Below, piece by piece: positions 35,515 to 38,119 of a DNA stretch of 38,119 bases. The position numbers and the translations under genes are program-made. Within the stretch, counting starts at the first letter, position 1; the number at the start of each line of letters is the position of its first letter. The DNA lies in NCBI RefSeq assembly GCF_000328305.2, contig NZ_ANPE02000100.1, forward strand, positions 1-38,119, in the 5' to 3' direction. The stretch comes from Arthrobacter crystallopoietes BAB-32. GTDB lineage: Bacteria; Actinomycetota; Actinomycetes; Actinomycetales; Micrococcaceae. The notes under the pieces were generated by a model that was not told the origin of the DNA, made no database searches, and saw only the letters and a program-made list of their open reading frames with translations.

Positions 35515-36681
35515 TTATTTGCTGCCGGGTTCCAGCTCGGTACCCGCCGGGACCTGCCGGCCGCCCTCGACGCTGCTGCCGCTGCCCAGCACGGTGATAG
35601 CGCCGCCGGCAGACCCCACCGTGGCCTGCGCGCCGACCTGGGATTGGGCATCGGCGATCACCCGGGCCAGTCTGGCTCCCGCGTCCACCTGGGCGCCATG
35701 CAGCAGGACCGAATCGGCAACAGAAGCCCCGGCTTCCACGACCGCCCCGGGGCCGACGACGCTGCGCACCACGGTGCCGCGGACAGTGGCACCGGCGGCC
35801 ACCAGGCTGTCCTCGACGCGTGCACCGGAGGCGACGAAGGCGGGCATGAGCTGCGGGCCGGCCGTGAGAATGGGCCACTGCGGATCGTGCAGGTCGAAGC
35901 CGTCCCCGGACAGCAGTTCCATGTGCGCTTCCCAGTAGCTGTCGATCGTGCCGACGTCCCGCCAGTAGCCGTCCAGCCGGTGCTCGGCCACGGTGCGTTG
36001 CTCCACGAAGTGCGGAATCAGGCTGTCCCCGTAGTCCTCCAGGCCGTCCCGGTCCTCGGCGAGCCGGTCCATCGCCTCCAGCAGGGCGTCGGCGTCGTAG
36101 AGGAAGATCTCGGCGGCCACCAGGTTGCCGGCGGGTTGTTCGGGCTTGTAGTCGAAGCCGGTGACCCGGCCACCCTCGGCCTGCACCACACCGTAACGGG
36201 AGGCATCGCCGTCGATAATGGTGGTGACCATGGTCAGGGCGGCCTCCGCGCCCAGATGGGTCTCGACGACGTCGCGGAAATCCAGCCGGTAGAGATGGTC
36301 CGCGCTCAGCACCAGCACCAGGGCCGGGTCGAACTCGCGGATCAGCACGGCCTGGCGGTGCAGTGCGTCGGCGTTCCCCTCGGCGAAGCCTTCGCCGTCA
36401 GCACCCTGGTAGGGCGGCAGGATCCGCAGGCCGCCGGTGGTCCGGTCCAGGTCCCAGGGGCGGCCGTTGGAGATGTGGTCGTTGAGCGAGTAGGGCAGGT
36501 ACTGCTCGACGATCCAAACATCCGGAATGTGGCTGTGCTTCAGGTTGGAGAGCGGGATGTCGATCAGCCGGTAGTGCCCGCCGAAGGCCAGTGCCGGTTT
36601 CGACCGCTGGTCCGTCAGCATGCCGAGCCTGCTGCCGGCGCCTCCGGCCAGGATGATGGCAAGGATGCTCGGGCGCTTCAT
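35515..36681 (-). CDS. Glucose-1-phosphate adenylyltransferase family protein (GlgC-like)
   Basis: The 388-residue protein has the nucleotidyltransferase signature LAGGAGSRLGMLTDQRSKPALAF (11-33), YRLIDIPLSNLKHS, LSADHLYRLDF with the metal Asp, and a C-terminal left-handed beta-helix (VRGTVVRSVVGPGAVVEAG). It would make ADP-glucose, or another NDP-sugar, from glucose 1-phosphate and NTP. The N-terminal motif is more divergent than in the main actinobacterial GlgC, and no glgA is nearby, so it may be a paralogue with a different role. Confidence 0.82.
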   Translation of the reverse strand: MKRPSILAIILAGGAGSRLGMLTDQRSKPALAFGGHYRLIDIPLSNLKHSHIPDVWIVEQYLPYSLNDHISNGRPWDLDRTTGGLRILPPYQGADGEGFAEGNADALHRQAVLIREFDPALVLVLSADHLYRLDFRDVVETHLGAEAALTMVTTIIDGDASRYGVVQAEGGRVTGFDYKPEQPAGNLVAAEIFLYDADALLEAMDRLAEDRDGLEDYGDSLIPHFVEQRTVAEHRLDGYWRDVGTIDSYWEAHMELLSGDGFDLHDPQWPILTAGPQLMPAFVASGARVEDSLVAAGATVRGTVVRSVVGPGAVVEAGASVADSVLLHGAQVDAGARLARVIADAQSQVGAQATVGSAGGAITVLGSGSSVEGGRQVPAGTELEPGSK

Positions 36682-36723
36682 CCTTCAAGCCTAGCGGGAA
36701 CAGTGGCTTGGGCTGCCGGTTGC

Positions 36724-36752
36724 TTTACCCGCGGTGGCCGTGCGGTTAGCGT
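36724..36752 (+). promoter_or_regulatory. Promoter of the first acidic protein gene
   Basis: TTTACC (36724-36729) and TAGCGT (36747-36752) are 17 nt apart. The ten bases GTTAGCGTGG recur in the promoter of the second acidic gene. Confidence 0.5.
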
Positions 36753-36811
36753 GGGCCGTGGGCGGCAGGTGTGCCGCACCCCGATGCAAGGACGACAGAT
36801 AGGGGCAGGCG

Positions 36812-37144
36812 ATGAGCGAAGAGTCGGCGGAACCGGACCAGGCACAAGACGAACAGGCCCGGGACGAACAGGCCCGGGACGAACAGGCTCCGGACCAGCG
36901 GCCGGACAGCCGGCAGGACGCAGATGCCGGCCAGCCGTCCTACCCGGGTCCCGAGCCGGAGGCCCACGAGGAACTGTCGCCGGATCTGGGCGAACCCGAA
37001 GTCGCGTCGGCCGAGGACCCCGCGGCCGCTCCGGAGGAGTTCGACTTCCCGGAACCGGGCGTGACTCCGGGGCCGGCCGAGGAGCTGGACCGGGAATCCC
37101 CGGATGACCGCGGCCTGACGACGGAGACGTCCTCAAGCGAGTAG
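36812..37144 (+). CDS. Acidic, disordered protein with C-terminal DDRGLTT signature (copy 1)
   Basis: The 110-residue product is rich in Glu, Asp, Pro and Gln, with no hydrophobic segment, so it is probably disordered in the cytosol. A 15-nt repeat gives DEQAR-DEQAR-DEQAP near the N-terminus. It ends DDRGLTTETSSSE, almost the same as the ending of the acidic protein at 37766-38044. The function is unknown. The ATG at 36812 follows AGGGGCAGGCG. A LapA-like gene lies convergent to it and separates it from its relative. Confidence 0.7.
   Translation: MSEESAEPDQAQDEQARDEQARDEQAPDQRPDSRQDADAGQPSYPGPEPEAHEELSPDLGEPEVASAEDPAAAPEEFDFPEPGVTPGPAEELDRESPDDRGLTTETSSSE
36848..36892 (+). repeat. Three 15-bp in-frame tandem repeats
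   Basis: Unit GACGAACAGGCCCGG, two exact copies and a third with two changes. It encodes DEQAR/DEQAP in the acidic protein and may vary in copy number between strains. Confidence 0.85.
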
Positions 37145-37154
37145 GGCCCGCGGG

Positions 37155-37643
37155 CTATACGTCCGGCTTGCGCTCCGGGGCCGGGTCCTGCTGGCTGGGC
37201 GTAGGCCGGGCCGGTCGGCCTTTATCCGCAGGCGATTCGTCCGTGCGCTGGTCCAGGCCGCGGCGCCCGGCAACGGGAGGTTCGACGGCGGTGCCGGGCT
37301 GAGTGCCGTTGAGCCGTTTCGCGTCCCGGCGGGCCTTGAGCCGCAATTGCGTGACCCGGGCGACGCCGGCGACAGCCACCAGCAGGCCGCCGGCCACGGC
37401 CGCGATGAGCAGGGCGACGCCGAGTGGCAAGGAGCCGGCCAGGCCAAAGTAGCGCACCTGCACGGCATCCTGGTTCTGCAGGATGAAGATGATCAGCAGG
37501 ACCAGCAGGAGCAGGGCCGCGATGGTGAAGACCCAGATCATCGCGGTGCGGCTGGCCCCGGCCGGAGCGGGTGTCCCGGCGGTCCCGGCGGGCGCAGTGC
37601 CCTTGCGGTCGGAGGGGCGGTTGGCTGGAGTTCGCTCTGCCAT
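37155..37643 (-). CDS. LapA/DUF1049-family membrane protein
   Basis: The 162-residue protein has a 34-residue Thr/Pro/Ala-rich N-terminus and then two transmembrane helices (about 35-56 and 72-95). They are joined by LQNQDAVQVRYFGLAGSLPLGVALL, the DUF1049/LapA signature (QN..V.v.f). A basic coil and a polar tail follow. In E. coli LapA works with LapB in envelope lipid control; in actinobacteria, which lack LPS, the role is unknown. It lies between the two acidic DDRGLTT genes, in the opposite direction. Confidence 0.82.
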   Translation of the reverse strand: MAERTPANRPSDRKGTAPAGTAGTPAPAGASRTAMIWVFTIAALLLLVLLIIFILQNQDAVQVRYFGLAGSLPLGVALLIAAVAGGLLVAVAGVARVTQLRLKARRDAKRLNGTQPGTAVEPPVAGRRGLDQRTDESPADKGRPARPTPSQQDPAPERKPDV

Positions 37644-37683
37644 GGGACGGTTTCCCTTCTGTCCACCGGATCAGGTAAGCCTG

Positions 37684-37713
37684 CTGACCAACGTATGGTT
37701 CCGCTGTTAGCGT
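37684..37713 (+). promoter_or_regulatory. Promoter of the second acidic protein gene
   Basis: CTGACC (37684-37689) and TAGCGT (37708-37713) are 18 nt apart, within the shared GTTAGCGTGG block. The distance to the ATG is similar to that of the first acidic gene. Confidence 0.5.
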
Positions 37714-37765
37714 GGAGTCTACCGGCCTCCGGGCCGCCTCCAGCCGCAGACTCAAGGAGATGGTC

Positions 37766-38044
37766 ATGAGCACAGAAGCCAACGGTCCCCGCTCCCACGC
37801 CGACGCGAAGACGGAGCCGGAAGGCAGCATCCCCAACACCGAGGACGGGGTCGGGCTCGGCGCGGGCGCTGCCGACAGCACCTTTGAACCGGAAGAGACA
37901 CCCGAGGCGGCTCCCGAACATGCCGGAGCCGGAACGGGTCCCGAGGCTCCGGAGCCGGATGAAGCGGCCGGCCCCGCCGAAGAGAAGGACCGGCAGACGC
38001 GGGATGACCGCGGGCTGACCACGGACACCACCCCGAGCGACTGA
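37766..38044 (+). CDS. Acidic, disordered protein with C-terminal DDRGLTT signature (copy 2)
   Basis: The 92-residue product is rich in Glu, Ala, Pro and Gly (TFEPEETPEAAPEHAGAG) with no recognisable fold. It ends RDDRGLTTDTTPSD, matching the acidic protein at 36812-37144 in its last 12 or so residues but not in the rest. The ATG at 37766 follows AAGGAGATGGTC. The shared ending and promoter block suggest that the two are related, with the tail as the conserved, functional part. Confidence 0.7.
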   Translation: MSTEANGPRSHADAKTEPEGSIPNTEDGVGLGAGAADSTFEPEETPEAAPEHAGAGTGPEAPEPDEAAGPAEEKDRQTRDDRGLTTDTTPSD

Positions 38045-38068
38045 CAACGGGCGGCTGAAAACCGCAGC

Positions 38069-38108
38069 GGAGGAGCCGGCTGGCCGGGCACGCGGCGCCG
38101 GCTCCTCC
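38069..38108 (+). terminator. Hairpin after the second acidic gene
   Basis: GGAGGAGCCGGC and its exact complement form a 12-bp stem with a 16-nt loop, 25 nt after the stop codon. There is no T run before the window ends. Confidence 0.5.
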
Positions 38109-38119
38109 CGCGGGCTCAG

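Overview
The window is GC-rich DNA with dense, short-spaced genes, many GTG or TTG starts and TANNNT-type -10 boxes. Its gene content points to an actinobacterium, most likely an Arthrobacter-like member of the Micrococcaceae: a ponA2-type penicillin-binding protein beside a metallophosphoesterase and RidA, a mycothiol-dependent-isomerase-like protein, a VIT1/CCC1 exporter, and actinobacterial c-di-AMP and Mn riboswitches. I see no integrase, transposase, phage gene, CRISPR array or rRNA. This looks like ordinary chromosome with some accessory catabolic islands.

Layout. 1-6.5 kb: edge of a minus-strand gene, an FAD monooxygenase, tRNA-Pro(CGG), a metallophosphoesterase coupled to a class A PBP, then divergent DUF4177, RidA and NUDIX genes. 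6.6-10 kb: an autoregulated-looking TetR/MFS drug-efflux pair and a LOG-family protein. 10.1-12.3 kb: a ferritin-like/VIT metal exporter behind a Mn(II) (yybP-ykoY) riboswitch, divergent from two DUF202 membrane proteins. 12.4-17.6 kb: a guanidino-compound island with a sodium:solute symporter (minus), an XRE-cupin regulator, a ureohydrolase and a thiamine-diphosphate decarboxylase. The symporter and ureohydrolase promoters carry the same 23-bp operator at exactly the same spacing from the -10 box. The ureohydrolase/ThDP pair fits guanidinobutyrase plus 2-ketoarginine decarboxylase of the arginine transaminase route better than a biosynthetic agmatinase.

17.7-19 kb: a DUF4190/MmpS-like membrane protein and an orphan Vsr endonuclease. 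19.1-22.7 kb: a one-carbon O-demethylation island with a MetF-like reductase, a frameshifted DinB/mycothiol-type protein, a LigM/DesA-type tetrahydrofolate-dependent O-demethylase and a GlcG/HbpS-like protein; metF and ligM share an operator-like motif beside their -10 boxes. 22.8-25.2 kb: an M23 peptidase under a c-di-AMP (ydaO) riboswitch, an FMN reductase and a PPOX-fold protein. 25.2-28.8 kb: a 1198-residue Fe-S nuclease/DEDD/SF1-helicase fusion. 29-30.4 kb: a hypothetical gene and a putative VapBC-like PIN module in divergent orientation, each preceded by a copy of the same 49-bp leader (inverted repeat). 30.5-38.1 kb: a small basic protein, an alpha/beta hydrolase, a YchJ protein, a SWIM/SNF2 helicase, a GlgC-type nucleotidyltransferase, and a LapA-like membrane protein flanked by two acidic proteins that share a C-terminal signature and similar promoters.

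The best-supported regulatory findings are two riboswitches, two shared-operator regulons (guanidino and O-demethylation) and the duplicated leader near the PIN toxin. All functions are inferred by reading the sequence; no database search was run.
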